A stretch of 64,000 nucleotides of DNA from Syntrophomonadaceae bacterium (GTDB lineage: Bacteria > Bacillota > Dethiobacteria > DTU022). Position numbers and translations under genes: made by a program. The DNA is taken from the NCBI GenBank assembly GCA_007119965.1, contig SKOR01000038.1:34523-98522 (forward strand). The letters are read 5' to 3'. A model generated the notes under the pieces. The model saw only the letters and a list, made by a program, of their open reading frames with translations, did no database searches and was not told the origin of the DNA. Shown one piece after another: positions 49,884-59,562 of this stretch. Within the stretch, counting starts at the first letter, position 1. Each line of letters starts with the position of its first letter.

Positions 49884-51161
49884 ATGATGAATAAAAAAAA
49901 CGGATCGACAATGGTGGAAAAAATCCTGGCTTCCAGGGCAGGCAATGAAAAAGCGTCCCCGGGGAATCTGGTTAATGTTCCGGTAGACCTGGCATTGGGT
50001 AATGATATTACTGCTCCCGTAGCAATCAAAGAATTTAAACGCTTTGGGCTGGCTCGGGTTTTCGATCCTGAAAAAATTGTTCTTGTCCCCGATCACTTTA
50101 CGCCCAATAAAGATATAGCGGCGGCAGAGCAGGCCCTCGTCCTGCGCCGTTTTGCCGCACAATACGGGATAAAGCATTATTATGAGGTCGGCAGAATGGG
50201 TATCGAGCATGCCCTGCTGCCGGAGCAGGGGCTGATCAGGCCCGGGATGGTTATCATCGGTGCAGATTCCCATACCTGTACTTACGGCGCATTAGGCGCT
50301 TTTGCCACCGGCGTCGGCAGTACAGATCTCGCTGCAGCAATGGCCATCGGGGAGGCCTGGTTCAAAGTCCCCTTCACGCTGCGTTTTGAGTACAACGGCT
50401 CCCTTCCGGAATGGGTAAGCGGAAAAGATTTGATTTTATATACTATTGGACGTATCGGTGTTGACGGGGCCCGCTACCGGGCCATGGAATTTGCCGGTCC
50501 GGTCATTGAACAGCTTTCGATGGACGGCCGCCTGACCATGGCCAACATGGCTATTGAAGCCGGTGGTAAATGCGGTTATGTTCAGCCCGATAATATTACC
50601 TTTGAGTATCTCAAGGGACGGGTTGCCGAACCGTATACTGCTGTTTACAGCGATCCTGATGCTTCCTATGAGCAGATCTTTAGTTTTGACATAAGCAGCA
50701 TTGAGCCGCAGATTGCTTTTCCCCCTTCTCCCGATAATGTCCATCCGGTTTCCAGGGCTGCCGGCATCAAGCTTGACCAGGTAGTAATCGGTTCCTGCAC
50801 CAACGGGCGGATTGAGGACCTGCGCATTGCTGCTTCCGTTATGAAAGGGAAAAAAGTTAACCCCGGGGTCAGGCTACTGGTGATACCCGCCACCCAGGAA
50901 ATTTACCGCCAGGCGCTTCAGGAAGGCTTGCTGACAACTTTTATTGATGCCGAGGCGGCGGTCAGCACCCCCACCTGCGGGCCCTGCCTTGGAGGCCATA
51001 TGGGAATCCTGGCCAAAGGCGAGAAAGCCCTTGCTACCACAAACCGGAACTTTATCGGCCGCATGGGCCATCCCGAAAGTGAAGTATACCTGTCCAACCC
51101 CGCAGTTGCCGCCGCTTCAGCCATCGCAGGGGCAATAGTTCACCCCGAGGAGGTTATTTAA
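49884..51161 (+). CDS. leuC: 3-isopropylmalate dehydratase large subunit
   Basis: GMVIIGADSHTCTYGALGAFATGVGSTDLA, VIGSCTNGRIEDLRIAA, CGPCLGGHMG. Confidence 0.93.
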   Translation: MMNKKNGSTMVEKILASRAGNEKASPGNLVNVPVDLALGNDITAPVAIKEFKRFGLARVFDPEKIVLVPDHFTPNKDIAAAEQALVLRRFAAQYGIKHYYEVGRMGIEHALLPEQGLIRPGMVIIGADSHTCTYGALGAFATGVGSTDLAAAMAIGEAWFKVPFTLRFEYNGSLPEWVSGKDLILYTIGRIGVDGARYRAMEFAGPVIEQLSMDGRLTMANMAIEAGGKCGYVQPDNITFEYLKGRVAEPYTAVYSDPDASYEQIFSFDISSIEPQIAFPPSPDNVHPVSRAAGIKLDQVVIGSCTNGRIEDLRIAASVMKGKKVNPGVRLLVIPATQEIYRQALQEGLLTTFIDAEAAVSTPTCGPCLGGHMGILAKGEKALATTNRNFIGRMGHPESEVYLSNPAVAAASAIAGAIVHPEEVI

Positions 51162-51664
51162 TGATCCTGGAAGGAAAAATATGGGTTTTTGGAGACAACA
51201 TTGACACCGATGCTATAATCGCAGCCCGATATTTAAGTACAGTAGACCCGCAGGAACTGGCCGGGCACCTGATGGAAGATATCAGGCCTGAATTCCCTCA
51301 ACTTGTCGGCCCCGGGGATATCCTTGTTGCAGGCAGTAATTTTGGCTGTGGCAGTTCGCGTGAGCATGCCCCCCTGGCGATCAAGGGCGCCGGTATCTCC
51401 TGTGTGATCGCCCGTAGTTTTGCCCGTATATTTTACCGCAACTCCATCAATATCGGTCTGCCGATCCTGGAGTGTTCCGATGATCTTTCCGGCCTCAGGC
51501 CCGGTGAAGATAAACTGCAGGTTAACCTGGAACAGGGCCTGATTATTCACGTCCAAAGCGGGCGTGAATACCATGCCGCCCCCTTTCCTCCTTTCATGCA
51601 GGAGATTATCGGTCTCGGCGGGCTGGTTGAATATGTTAAAGCAAGGCTCGACAGCCGGGACTAA
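51161..51664 (+). CDS. leuD: 3-isopropylmalate dehydratase small subunit
   Basis: [37 protein letters not shown]. Confidence 0.94.
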   Translation: MILEGKIWVFGDNIDTDAIIAARYLSTVDPQELAGHLMEDIRPEFPQLVGPGDILVAGSNFGCGSSREHAPLAIKGAGISCVIARSFARIFYRNSINIGLPILECSDDLSGLRPGEDKLQVNLEQGLIIHVQSGREYHAAPFPPFMQEIIGLGGLVEYVKARLDSRD

Positions 51665-51842
51665 AGTTCTGTTTGCAATTTTATTGTGGTAGTGGTAGGG
51701 TGTAACCGGGAGGATTGTGAATCTAAGATCGAATAGTGATCTTTGTGCGAGCCCTGCCCAACAATTTTTGTATTGATCATTCGGTTATCATACTTCTTCC
51801 CGGCCGAAAGATTCGGTTGGGCGATTTTGAGGAGGCATATGG

Positions 51843-53930
51843 ATGAAAAAGTACACCAGCGATAATATTCGCAACGTAGCATTAATTTCCCACGGCGGTG
51901 CCGGTAAGACTTCTCTTACCGAAGCGCTGCTTTTTACATCGGGGGCGATTAACCGCCTGGGGAAAATCGAGTCAGGGAACACAACCACTGATTTTGATCC
52001 CGATGAAGTTAAAAAGCAGGTCACCATTAATGTTGGCCTTGCCCCTCTCGAATGGAGCGGTATCAAAATAAATTTACTCGATACGCCCGGGTATTTTGAT
52101 TTTATCGGTGACGTGTTAGGCGCGCTGCGGGTTGCCGACAGTGCAGTTGTTGTGGTTTGTGCAGTTTCGGGTGTAGAAGTCGGTACCGAGAAAGTGTGGG
52201 GCTATGCTGATGATTTTAACCTGCCCCGTGTAGTGGCTATCAATAAGTTGGAACGTGAAAATGCCGACTACGAAGGAACCCTGGAGCAACTGCGCAGCCA
52301 TTTCGGATTCAGTGTGGCACCGCTGCAAATGCCGATTGGTAAAGAAGCTGACTTTAGAGGTGTTGTCGACCTGGTCAGTCAGAGAGCCCTGCTCTTTTCA
52401 GATAACGGAATGCAGGTTAAAGAAGAAGAAATACCTGCAGATTTGAAAGACCAGGCCGAAGACCTGAGGGAAAAGCTGGTTGAAGCGATAGCTGAAGCTG
52501 ATGACAGCCTGCTCGAGAAATACCTTGAGGGCGAAGTACTCAGTGAGGATGAAGTTAAGAAGGGCCTGCGACAGGGAGTCCTGCAAGGTAAAATTGTGCC
52601 GGTTCTCTGCTGCGCCGCAACTAAAAACTTCGGGACCCAGCCCCTGCTTGATCTGATCAAAAATTATATTCCTTCACCGCTTGACCAGGGAGAGCTAAAA
52701 GGGCTGCTGCCCGGCGGTGATGAAGAAACAACCAGGAAGCTGAGCCCCGATGAACCGATGTCAGCTTTCGTCTATAAAACTTTGGCCGATCCTTATGTGG
52801 GGAGGATTAACTTTTTCAGGGTTTACTCCGGAAAAATAGAGCCCGACAGCCAGGTTTATAACTCAAGAAAAGATATAACCGAACGGTTCGGACAGGTTTT
52901 CTCCATGAGAGGGAAAAACCAGGTTTCCATGGAAGAAATTGTGGCCGGGGATATAGCCTGTGTGGCTAAGCTGCAGGAGACGGTCACAGGTGATACGCTG
53001 TGCGACAGCAGCAAACCGATCTTATTTCCCCAGCTCAATTTCCCGGAGCCGGTTATTTCATTTGCCGTAGAACCAAAGACCAAAGGTGATGAGGAAAAAG
53101 TGGGCACCGGACTGGCTCGTTTCCTGGAAGAAGATCCGACCTTCCAGCTGGAAAGAAGAGCCGAAACCAAGCAGACCATTATTTCGGGCCTCGGCGAGCT
53201 GCATCTGGATATTATTGTCAGCCGCCTTTCGGAAAAATTTGGCGTTGAGGTAGAACTCTCGACCCCCAAGGTTCCCTACAAGGAAACAATAAAGGGGCAG
53301 GCCAAGGTGGAAGGCAAGCATAAAAAGCAATCCGGCGGACGCGGGCAGTTTGGGCATGTCTACTTAGAACTTGAACCTGCTGAAACAGGGCAGGGCCTTA
53401 TTTTTGAAAACAAGATTTTCGGTGGTTCAGTTCCAAGGCAGTATGTGCCTGCAGTGGAAAAAGGCGTCACTGAAGCAATGGAAGAAGGCGTTGTTGCCGG
53501 CTATCCTGTTCAGGATGTTGTAGTCCGGCTGGTAGACGGTTCTTACCACACAGTAGACTCTTCCGAGATGGCTTTTAAAATTGCTGCATCCCAGGCTTTT
53601 AAAAAAGGGATGGAAAAAGCGGGTGCAGTTCTTCTCGAACCAATAATGAACATGGAGGTTACAGTGCCCGAAGCTTTTATGGGTGATATCATGGGTGATT
53701 TAAACAGCAAACGGGGCCGGATCCAGGGGATGGAACCCGAAGACGGCCTGCAAAAAATCCGTGCCCAGGTGCCGATGGCAGAGATCTTCAAGTATTCGAT
53801 TGACCTCCGCTCAATGACCCAGGGACGGGGCTTCTTTTCCATGGAATTCTCGCATTACGAAGAGGTTCCCCACCAGGTTGCAGAGCAGGTAGTCGCTGCT
53901 ACCAGGGCAGGGCAGGAAGAAGAAGCTTAA
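51843..53930 (+). CDS. Elongation factor G-like protein (EF-G2 type paralogue)
   Basis: NVALISHGGAGKTSLTEALLF P-loop variant, LLDTPGYFDF, INKLERENADYE, EF-G domains III-V. Confidence 0.88.
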   Translation: MKKYTSDNIRNVALISHGGAGKTSLTEALLFTSGAINRLGKIESGNTTTDFDPDEVKKQVTINVGLAPLEWSGIKINLLDTPGYFDFIGDVLGALRVADSAVVVVCAVSGVEVGTEKVWGYADDFNLPRVVAINKLERENADYEGTLEQLRSHFGFSVAPLQMPIGKEADFRGVVDLVSQRALLFSDNGMQVKEEEIPADLKDQAEDLREKLVEAIAEADDSLLEKYLEGEVLSEDEVKKGLRQGVLQGKIVPVLCCAATKNFGTQPLLDLIKNYIPSPLDQGELKGLLPGGDEETTRKLSPDEPMSAFVYKTLADPYVGRINFFRVYSGKIEPDSQVYNSRKDITERFGQVFSMRGKNQVSMEEIVAGDIACVAKLQETVTGDTLCDSSKPILFPQLNFPEPVISFAVEPKTKGDEEKVGTGLARFLEEDPTFQLERRAETKQTIISGLGELHLDIIVSRLSEKFGVEVELSTPKVPYKETIKGQAKVEGKHKKQSGGRGQFGHVYLELEPAETGQGLIFENKIFGGSVPRQYVPAVEKGVTEAMEEGVVAGYPVQDVVVRLVDGSYHTVDSSEMAFKIAASQAFKKGMEKAGAVLLEPIMNMEVTVPEAFMGDIMGDLNSKRGRIQGMEPEDGLQKIRAQVPMAEIFKYSIDLRSMTQGRGFFSMEFSHYEEVPHQVAEQVVAATRAGQEEEA

Positions 53931-53955
53931 AGGTCGGATATTGTATAAAATTGAT

Positions 53956-53982
53956 GGGACGGCCGAAACGGCCGTCCCTTTG
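53956..53982 (+). terminator. Rho-independent terminator after EF-G-like gene
   Basis: GGGACGGCCG-AAA-CGGCCGTCCC TTT. Confidence 0.8.
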
Positions 53983-54182
53983 CATGTTAGGACTTCTCTG
54001 TAATGCCGGTAAACCCGGGTAATTCATCATGCCCGGCAGGGTATCTTCTTTAAAGATGTCCATGCTGCTCCCCATCTTTTTGATCTGCGGGCAGCGGTTT
54101 GGATCAGAACCCGCTTCGCGGGTGGGGAGGGTCTGCATGAAGGTTTAAAGTGACCTTTCGGTGCAGTTAAAAACGACTTTCT

Positions 54183-55382
54183 TCAGGTGCGTGTAACGAC
54201 GCGGAGGAGTTTCCCGGCAATTTTGCCGAAGATCAGGCGGGAGAAAGCGAAAAGCGGCAGCGGATCATCCGCGGCCCATACCGCGTGCGCCTTACGGTGA
54301 GCCCGCCAGGGTTTTATGATCTGTCCCAGGGTAAGCTGTTTTTTTTTCAGGTAGGCGAAGCAGCTGATCAGATCTTCGTAAGCATGCCAGAAAGCCCAGG
54401 GCCGTTCTTCCTCAAGGTGGAAATCAGGCAAAGGATTGCCGATCAGGTCCCTGTACATGATATAAGTAAACTCTACCCCACACTGGTCGAAAAGGATGTT
54501 TAACGTACTCAGGCGGGCATTTATTTCAATCAAGTAAAAAAGCCCGTTGTCGGGATGCTGCTTGAACTCAATCTCACCGTAACCGCGGTAGCCAATTTTT
54601 TGCATATATTCCCGCCCCAACTCGATCAGTTCCCGGATAAAGACCTGATGGGTCAGAGTTGAAGATCCGAAATTAATTGGAAACTGGCGCAGCTTTTGGG
54701 CAGAAAAAGTGTGCGTTACGCGGCCCTGTTTATTGATATAAGCATCAAAAACATACATCCGGTCATCAAATCCGGGGATTATCTCCTGTACCATTACTTC
54801 AAGCCTGCTGTCCTGTGCTGTTTTCAGGGCGGGCAGCAGTTCGCCTTCGTTGTTGACGAAGATACATTTTTGCCGGAAGACACGCACAAATTTATGTGAT
54901 AGGGCGGGTTTGATAATACAGGGATAAGCTATATTACTTGTGATCTTGGCAAGGTTGGCTTCCTGATCGACTATAAAGGTTTGCGGGATGCGTAACCCGT
55001 GCTCCTCTGCCAACTGGGCCAACCCTTTCTTGTCGATCACCTTTTCCAGCAGGTTAGCCCTGTTATCCGGAAAAAGGTAATATCGGGAGAGCTCCTCGGC
55101 ATAACGGGATATTAGCAGGGCATAGTTATCGGCGGTGGCCATTAAGACAGGGCGCTCAGGGAAACTTTTACCCAGATCCAGCAGGAATCGGGCCAGTCCT
55201 TCTTCGTCAGTGTTAACGTCAGGGCAGAGGATCCTGCGGGTAACATAGCGGGAGGCCAGGGCATAAGCTGTCGGAAAGTGATAATCGAGGGCGTAGACCG
55301 GAATGCCCCTGCGGCCGAGGGTGCGTATTGCCCCAAGGGCTGTATAGAAGTTTGCTCCCAATATGACTACAGGCGTTTGCAT
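54183..55382 (-). CDS. ATP-grasp domain protein of unknown substrate
   Basis: VVILGANFYTALGAIRTLGRRGIPVYALD, YPCIIKPALSHKF, YGEIEFKQHPDNGLFYLIEINARL. Confidence 0.8.
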   Translation of the reverse strand: MQTPVVILGANFYTALGAIRTLGRRGIPVYALDYHFPTAYALASRYVTRRILCPDVNTDEEGLARFLLDLGKSFPERPVLMATADNYALLISRYAEELSRYYLFPDNRANLLEKVIDKKGLAQLAEEHGLRIPQTFIVDQEANLAKITSNIAYPCIIKPALSHKFVRVFRQKCIFVNNEGELLPALKTAQDSRLEVMVQEIIPGFDDRMYVFDAYINKQGRVTHTFSAQKLRQFPINFGSSTLTHQVFIRELIELGREYMQKIGYRGYGEIEFKQHPDNGLFYLIEINARLSTLNILFDQCGVEFTYIMYRDLIGNPLPDFHLEEERPWAFWHAYEDLISCFAYLKKKQLTLGQIIKPWRAHRKAHAVWAADDPLPLFAFSRLIFGKIAGKLLRVVTRT

Positions 55383-55567
55383 AAGTACCTCCCCGGCTTC
55401 CTGGTTTATAAAGCAACTTTATACCTTTCAGCCTGTTTTTACAAGATGTCCGGGCGTGTTTTATAACTTGGCAGTTATGATATAATCAAATCAGTATTAA
55501 TCCTGCAGAAATTTACAATTCAGCCTGATTAAGCTTTAGAATGTCAATTTGTGGAGATGTTATATTA

Positions 55568-56674
55568 ATGAAACGTAAAATAGTCGCGGTTATCTTTGGA
55601 GGCAGATCCGGCGAGCATGTGGTCTCGCTGCGCTCGGCAGCTTCGATCATGGAAGCGATCGATACAGAGCAGTATGAGGTTCTCCCGGTTGGCATTACCA
55701 GGGAAGGGGTCTGGCTGACAGGGCCCGATGCCTGGCTTTCCCTGTGGGAGCAGCGCCCGCCGCGGGAAGCTGCCCGGGCTGTGTTGTTGACCGATCCCAC
55801 CCGCCCGGGACTGCTGGTCCAGGCGGACCAGGCTTCAGACACATGGCTGCACCGGCCAGTCGACATGATTTTCCCGGTATTACACGGTACATATGGTGAA
55901 GACGGCACAATCCAGGGCCTCTTCGAAATGTCGGGGTTACCCTATGTCGGTTCGGGTGTGCTGGCTTCCAGCACCGGGATGGATAAGGTCTTTATGAAAG
56001 CATTATTTGTGCAATACGGTTTGCCGGTCGGACCCTATATCTATTTCTGCAGCAACCAGTGGAGAAAGAAGACAGAATACTGGCATGAACAAGCCGGGAC
56101 AAGGCTCGGCTTTCCCTGTTTTGTAAAGCCCGCCAACCTCGGTTCCAGTGTGGGGATCACCAAAGTATTTGCCGTGGAAGAACTGGCTCCTGCAGTAGAA
56201 GAAGCGCTGCTTTATGACGATAAGGCTATTATCGAAAAGCATATTGAAGGACGGGAAATAGAATGTGCTGTATTGGGTGACAGGGAACCGGAAGCCTCCC
56301 GGCCCGGTGAAGTGATTCCCTGCAATGATTTCTATGACTATAATGCCAAGTATATTGACGATCGTTCTAACCTGGTTATCCCGGTCGAACTTGGTAATAA
56401 ACTGGAAAAAAAGATCAGAGACTACTCAGTTTTGGCTTTTCAGGCTGTTGAAGCCAGCGGTCTGGCCAGGGTCGATTTCTTTGTATCGCCTTCCGATGAA
56501 ACCGTTATTTTAAATGAGATTAACACCATGCCCGGCTTTACCAGCATCAGCATGTACCCTAAAATGTGGGAAGCCAGTGGTGTAAGCTATAGAGACCTGG
56601 TCAAAAGGTTGTTAAATATTGCCGAAGTCCGGTTCCAGCGCCGCCAGGCATTAATGTTTGTCCCACCTGAATAA
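55568..56674 (+). CDS. ddl: D-alanine--D-alanine ligase
   Basis: MKRKIVAVIFGGRSGEHVVSLRSAASI, LHGTYGEDGTIQGLFEM, FVKPANLGSSVGITKV, NEINTMPGFTSISMYPKMW. Confidence 0.95.
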   Translation: MKRKIVAVIFGGRSGEHVVSLRSAASIMEAIDTEQYEVLPVGITREGVWLTGPDAWLSLWEQRPPREAARAVLLTDPTRPGLLVQADQASDTWLHRPVDMIFPVLHGTYGEDGTIQGLFEMSGLPYVGSGVLASSTGMDKVFMKALFVQYGLPVGPYIYFCSNQWRKKTEYWHEQAGTRLGFPCFVKPANLGSSVGITKVFAVEELAPAVEEALLYDDKAIIEKHIEGREIECAVLGDREPEASRPGEVIPCNDFYDYNAKYIDDRSNLVIPVELGNKLEKKIRDYSVLAFQAVEASGLARVDFFVSPSDETVILNEINTMPGFTSISMYPKMWEASGVSYRDLVKRLLNIAEVRFQRRQALMFVPPE

Positions 56675-56693
56675 TTAAGATTATGATTATGGG

Positions 56694-57347
56694 GTGAGAG
56701 CGATTACCGAAAAACAAAAGTCCTTGTTTGATCAGCTTGAAAACAGTGAACCTTCCTTCCCCTCGCAGCAGAACCAGGATGAAAGAGCAGGCAAACTGGA
56801 TGAACTGATGAAAAAAGCGCTTAGTTGTTCACGTTGTGCACTCAGAGGGGGCTGCCGGCAGGTAGTTTTTGGCGAGGGCAATCCGAAGGCCCGCCTGGTG
56901 CTGGTTGGCGAGGGTCCCGGGGGCGATGAAGATCGCCTGGGGCGCCCTTTTATCGGCCGGGCCGGCCAACTCCTGGATCGAATCCTCGCGGCTGCCAGCC
57001 TGGATCGCGAAGAAGTTTACATAACAAATGTTGTTAAGTGTCGGCCCCCGGCAAACCGCCTGCCGCTCCAGTCTGAAGTCGACTCCTGCCGGCCTTACCT
57101 GGAGAGACAGCTTGAGCTGATCGAACCGGAAATAGTAGTCTGTCTCGGGGCACTGGCCGCACGCACTTTAATTGACAAGAAAGCGATGGTAACACGGATT
57201 CGGGGCCGGTGGCATGAGAAAGAGAACTATCACATCATGGCAACGTTCCATCCTGCCGCTTTACTGCGTGACCCTAATAAAAAGGCGCCTGTTTGGGAAG
57301 ACTTCAAGCAGGTTATGAAAAATTATCACAGCGAACGGGGAGGTTGA
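56694..57347 (+). CDS. Family 4 uracil-DNA glycosylase
   Basis: CSRCALRGGCRQVVFGEGNPKARLVLVGEGPGGDEDRLGRPFIGRAGQLLDRIL, NVVKCRPP, FHPAALLRDP. Confidence 0.92.
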   Translation: MRAITEKQKSLFDQLENSEPSFPSQQNQDERAGKLDELMKKALSCSRCALRGGCRQVVFGEGNPKARLVLVGEGPGGDEDRLGRPFIGRAGQLLDRILAAASLDREEVYITNVVKCRPPANRLPLQSEVDSCRPYLERQLELIEPEIVVCLGALAARTLIDKKAMVTRIRGRWHEKENYHIMATFHPAALLRDPNKKAPVWEDFKQVMKNYHSERGG

Positions 57348-57351
57348 AAAA

Positions 57352-58044
57352 ATGGGCAATGAGTTGGTGTTAGTGGTTGACGATGAAAAAACACTGGTTA
57401 AAGCGCTTTCTTTTAGCCTGGAGAAAGAAGGTTTTCAAGTTGAGCATGCTTATGACGGCGAGGAAGCCCTGCAAAAGGTATTTGAATTAAAACCCGACAT
57501 AGTTGTACTGGACCTGATGCTGCCGGAAGTCGACGGTTTTGAGGTCTGCCGCCAGATTCGTAAAAAACTTGAGGTGCCTATTATTATGCTCACCGCCCGC
57601 AGTGAAGATATAGACAAAGTTTTAGGGCTTGAACTGGGCGCCGACGACTATATGACAAAGCCTTTTAATTCCCGCGAACTGGTAGCCCGCATAAAAGCAA
57701 TTTTGAGGCGGAGCACGGTTCGTGATGAAGAAGCGAAAAAATTGATCCAGATAGGAGATCTGCAGGTTGATCTTCTGCAGCACAGGGCCAGGGTTGGAGA
57801 TCAGGAAATCAGCCTGACTTCAAAAGAATTTGCCCTGCTAAGTTTTCTGGCCTCTAATGCAGGCAATGTATACTCACGCGAAAAATTGTTGGAGCAGGTC
57901 TGGGGCTATGATTATTACGGAGATGTCCGCACTGTGGATGTTCATATCAGGCACCTGAGAGAAAAAATCGAGAAAGATCCGGGCAATCCCGAATTAATCA
58001 TAACAGTCTGGGGTACAGGCTATAAAGTCAGGGAGGATCTTTAA
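57352..58044 (+). CDS. OmpR/PhoB-family response regulator
   Basis: LVVDDEKTLVKALSFSLEKEGFQVEHAYDGEEAL, LGLELGADDYMTKPFNSRELVARIKAILRRS, winged-helix C-terminus. Confidence 0.94.
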   Translation: MGNELVLVVDDEKTLVKALSFSLEKEGFQVEHAYDGEEALQKVFELKPDIVVLDLMLPEVDGFEVCRQIRKKLEVPIIMLTARSEDIDKVLGLELGADDYMTKPFNSRELVARIKAILRRSTVRDEEAKKLIQIGDLQVDLLQHRARVGDQEISLTSKEFALLSFLASNAGNVYSREKLLEQVWGYDYYGDVRTVDVHIRHLREKIEKDPGNPELIITVWGTGYKVREDL

Positions 58045-59456
58045 TGACCAGGTTTTACAGTATCCGCTTCCGCCTGACAGCCACTTTTCTGGCTATTATT
58101 CTGGCGGTAATGGGTATCATCAGCCTTTTTTTTTACAATACCCTGGAAAGATATTATATGAATAATATTGAAGAAAGCCTGGAAAGATCCGGTTATCTTG
58201 CCTCTGACTTTGTTGTCGGCCACCTCCGCGGGCAGATTGATTCTGTCCGGCTCAGCGCACTGGCCGAAGATATGAGCCGCCAGGCCCAGGCGAGGGTGCT
58301 TTTTACTGACCAGCAGGGCGTAGTGGTCGGTGACTCTATCCGGGTCGGAGGGCTGCTCAACCAGGCTCTTGATCACCAGGATGTCCAGGCTGCCCTCGAA
58401 GGTAATGTCAGCAGCAGGGTCGGTTACAGTGAAAGGATTCAGCACCAGGTAATACAGGTTGCCGTTCCGGTGCTCGAAGAAGGTGGGCAGGTTACTGGTG
58501 TAGTTTTGCTGTCAGCTTCACTGGAGGAAGTGTACCGGACACTGTATGATATCCGCCGGTTTCTGTTCTTAGCCACGGTAATAGCCATGGCTGTGGTTGG
58601 TGGCGGCTCTGCCGCCCTGGCCCATCGCTTTACCGGACCGCTTGAAAGCCTGACTTCTGCCGCCCGGAAAATGGCTGAAGGCAAGCTTGATCAGCATATT
58701 GAAATATCATCAGCCGACGAAATCGGCCGCCTGGCGGAGCAGTTTAATATAATGGCCAAGAGGCTCAGTTACTATACCAATAACCTTAAAAAATTTGCTG
58801 CTGACGTGGCACACGAGGTGCGCACTCCTCTTACTACGATGGGCCTTTTGACAAAGGCCCTCAAAGAGCATGAAATGGAAGCCGATCAACAGCAGGAATT
58901 CATCAACGATCTTGATGACGAGCTTGAAAGGCTTACCGCTCTTGTAAATGATCTGCTTGAATTGTCTAAGTTAGAGAAGAATGATATTGAGCCTGAAAAA
59001 GTAGCTTTCGACAGCCTGCTGCGCGACATGATCGGTGAATACCAGTACCGTTTTTTGCATGCGGGCCTTGAGCTTATCGATAACCTTCCGGATGAAGAAT
59101 TCGTCCTTTACGGTGCTCCCCTGCAACTGCGACAGGTAGTCAGCAACCTGCTGGATAATGCTTTAAATTATACCGAGGCCGGCGGGACCGTGACCGTTTC
59201 ACTTGAAAAAGAAGAAAATGAACTAGTTGTCAAAGTAGAAGATACAGGGTGCGGCATACCCGAAGAAGATTTAAGCTATATTTTTGAGCGCTTCTTCAGG
59301 GTTGATCGGGCACGTTCGCGTGAAGGCGGCGGCACAGGACTTGGTCTGGCCATCGTCAGCGAAATTGTTGCCAAGCACGGTGGCAGGGTCTGGGTTGAGA
59401 GCGAAGAAGGGGTGGGCAGCCGGTTCTACTTCTCACTGCCCCTTGCAGAAGAATAG
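58044..59456 (+). CDS. Sensor histidine kinase (extracytoplasmic sensor, HAMP, HisKA, HATPase)
   Basis: DVAHEVRTPLTTMGLLTKAL H-box, LLDNALNYTEAGG, GGGTGLGLAIVSEIVAKHGG. Confidence 0.94.
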   Translation: MTRFYSIRFRLTATFLAIILAVMGIISLFFYNTLERYYMNNIEESLERSGYLASDFVVGHLRGQIDSVRLSALAEDMSRQAQARVLFTDQQGVVVGDSIRVGGLLNQALDHQDVQAALEGNVSSRVGYSERIQHQVIQVAVPVLEEGGQVTGVVLLSASLEEVYRTLYDIRRFLFLATVIAMAVVGGGSAALAHRFTGPLESLTSAARKMAEGKLDQHIEISSADEIGRLAEQFNIMAKRLSYYTNNLKKFAADVAHEVRTPLTTMGLLTKALKEHEMEADQQQEFINDLDDELERLTALVNDLLELSKLEKNDIEPEKVAFDSLLRDMIGEYQYRFLHAGLELIDNLPDEEFVLYGAPLQLRQVVSNLLDNALNYTEAGGTVTVSLEKEENELVVKVEDTGCGIPEEDLSYIFERFFRVDRARSREGGGTGLGLAIVSEIVAKHGGRVWVESEEGVGSRFYFSLPLAEE

Positions 59457-59562
59457 AATTGTTATCAAAAAATAATTATACTTAACCCCGGCATAAAGCT
59501 TTACGGTTTCAATGTGATAAAATGTTAACATTCTGCCTTTTAAGCGTAGAGGTGAAAAAGCT

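Noticed and set aside
54110-54124. ACCCGCTTCGCGGGT hairpin
   Set aside because: Short and without a poly-U tract; no assigned function.
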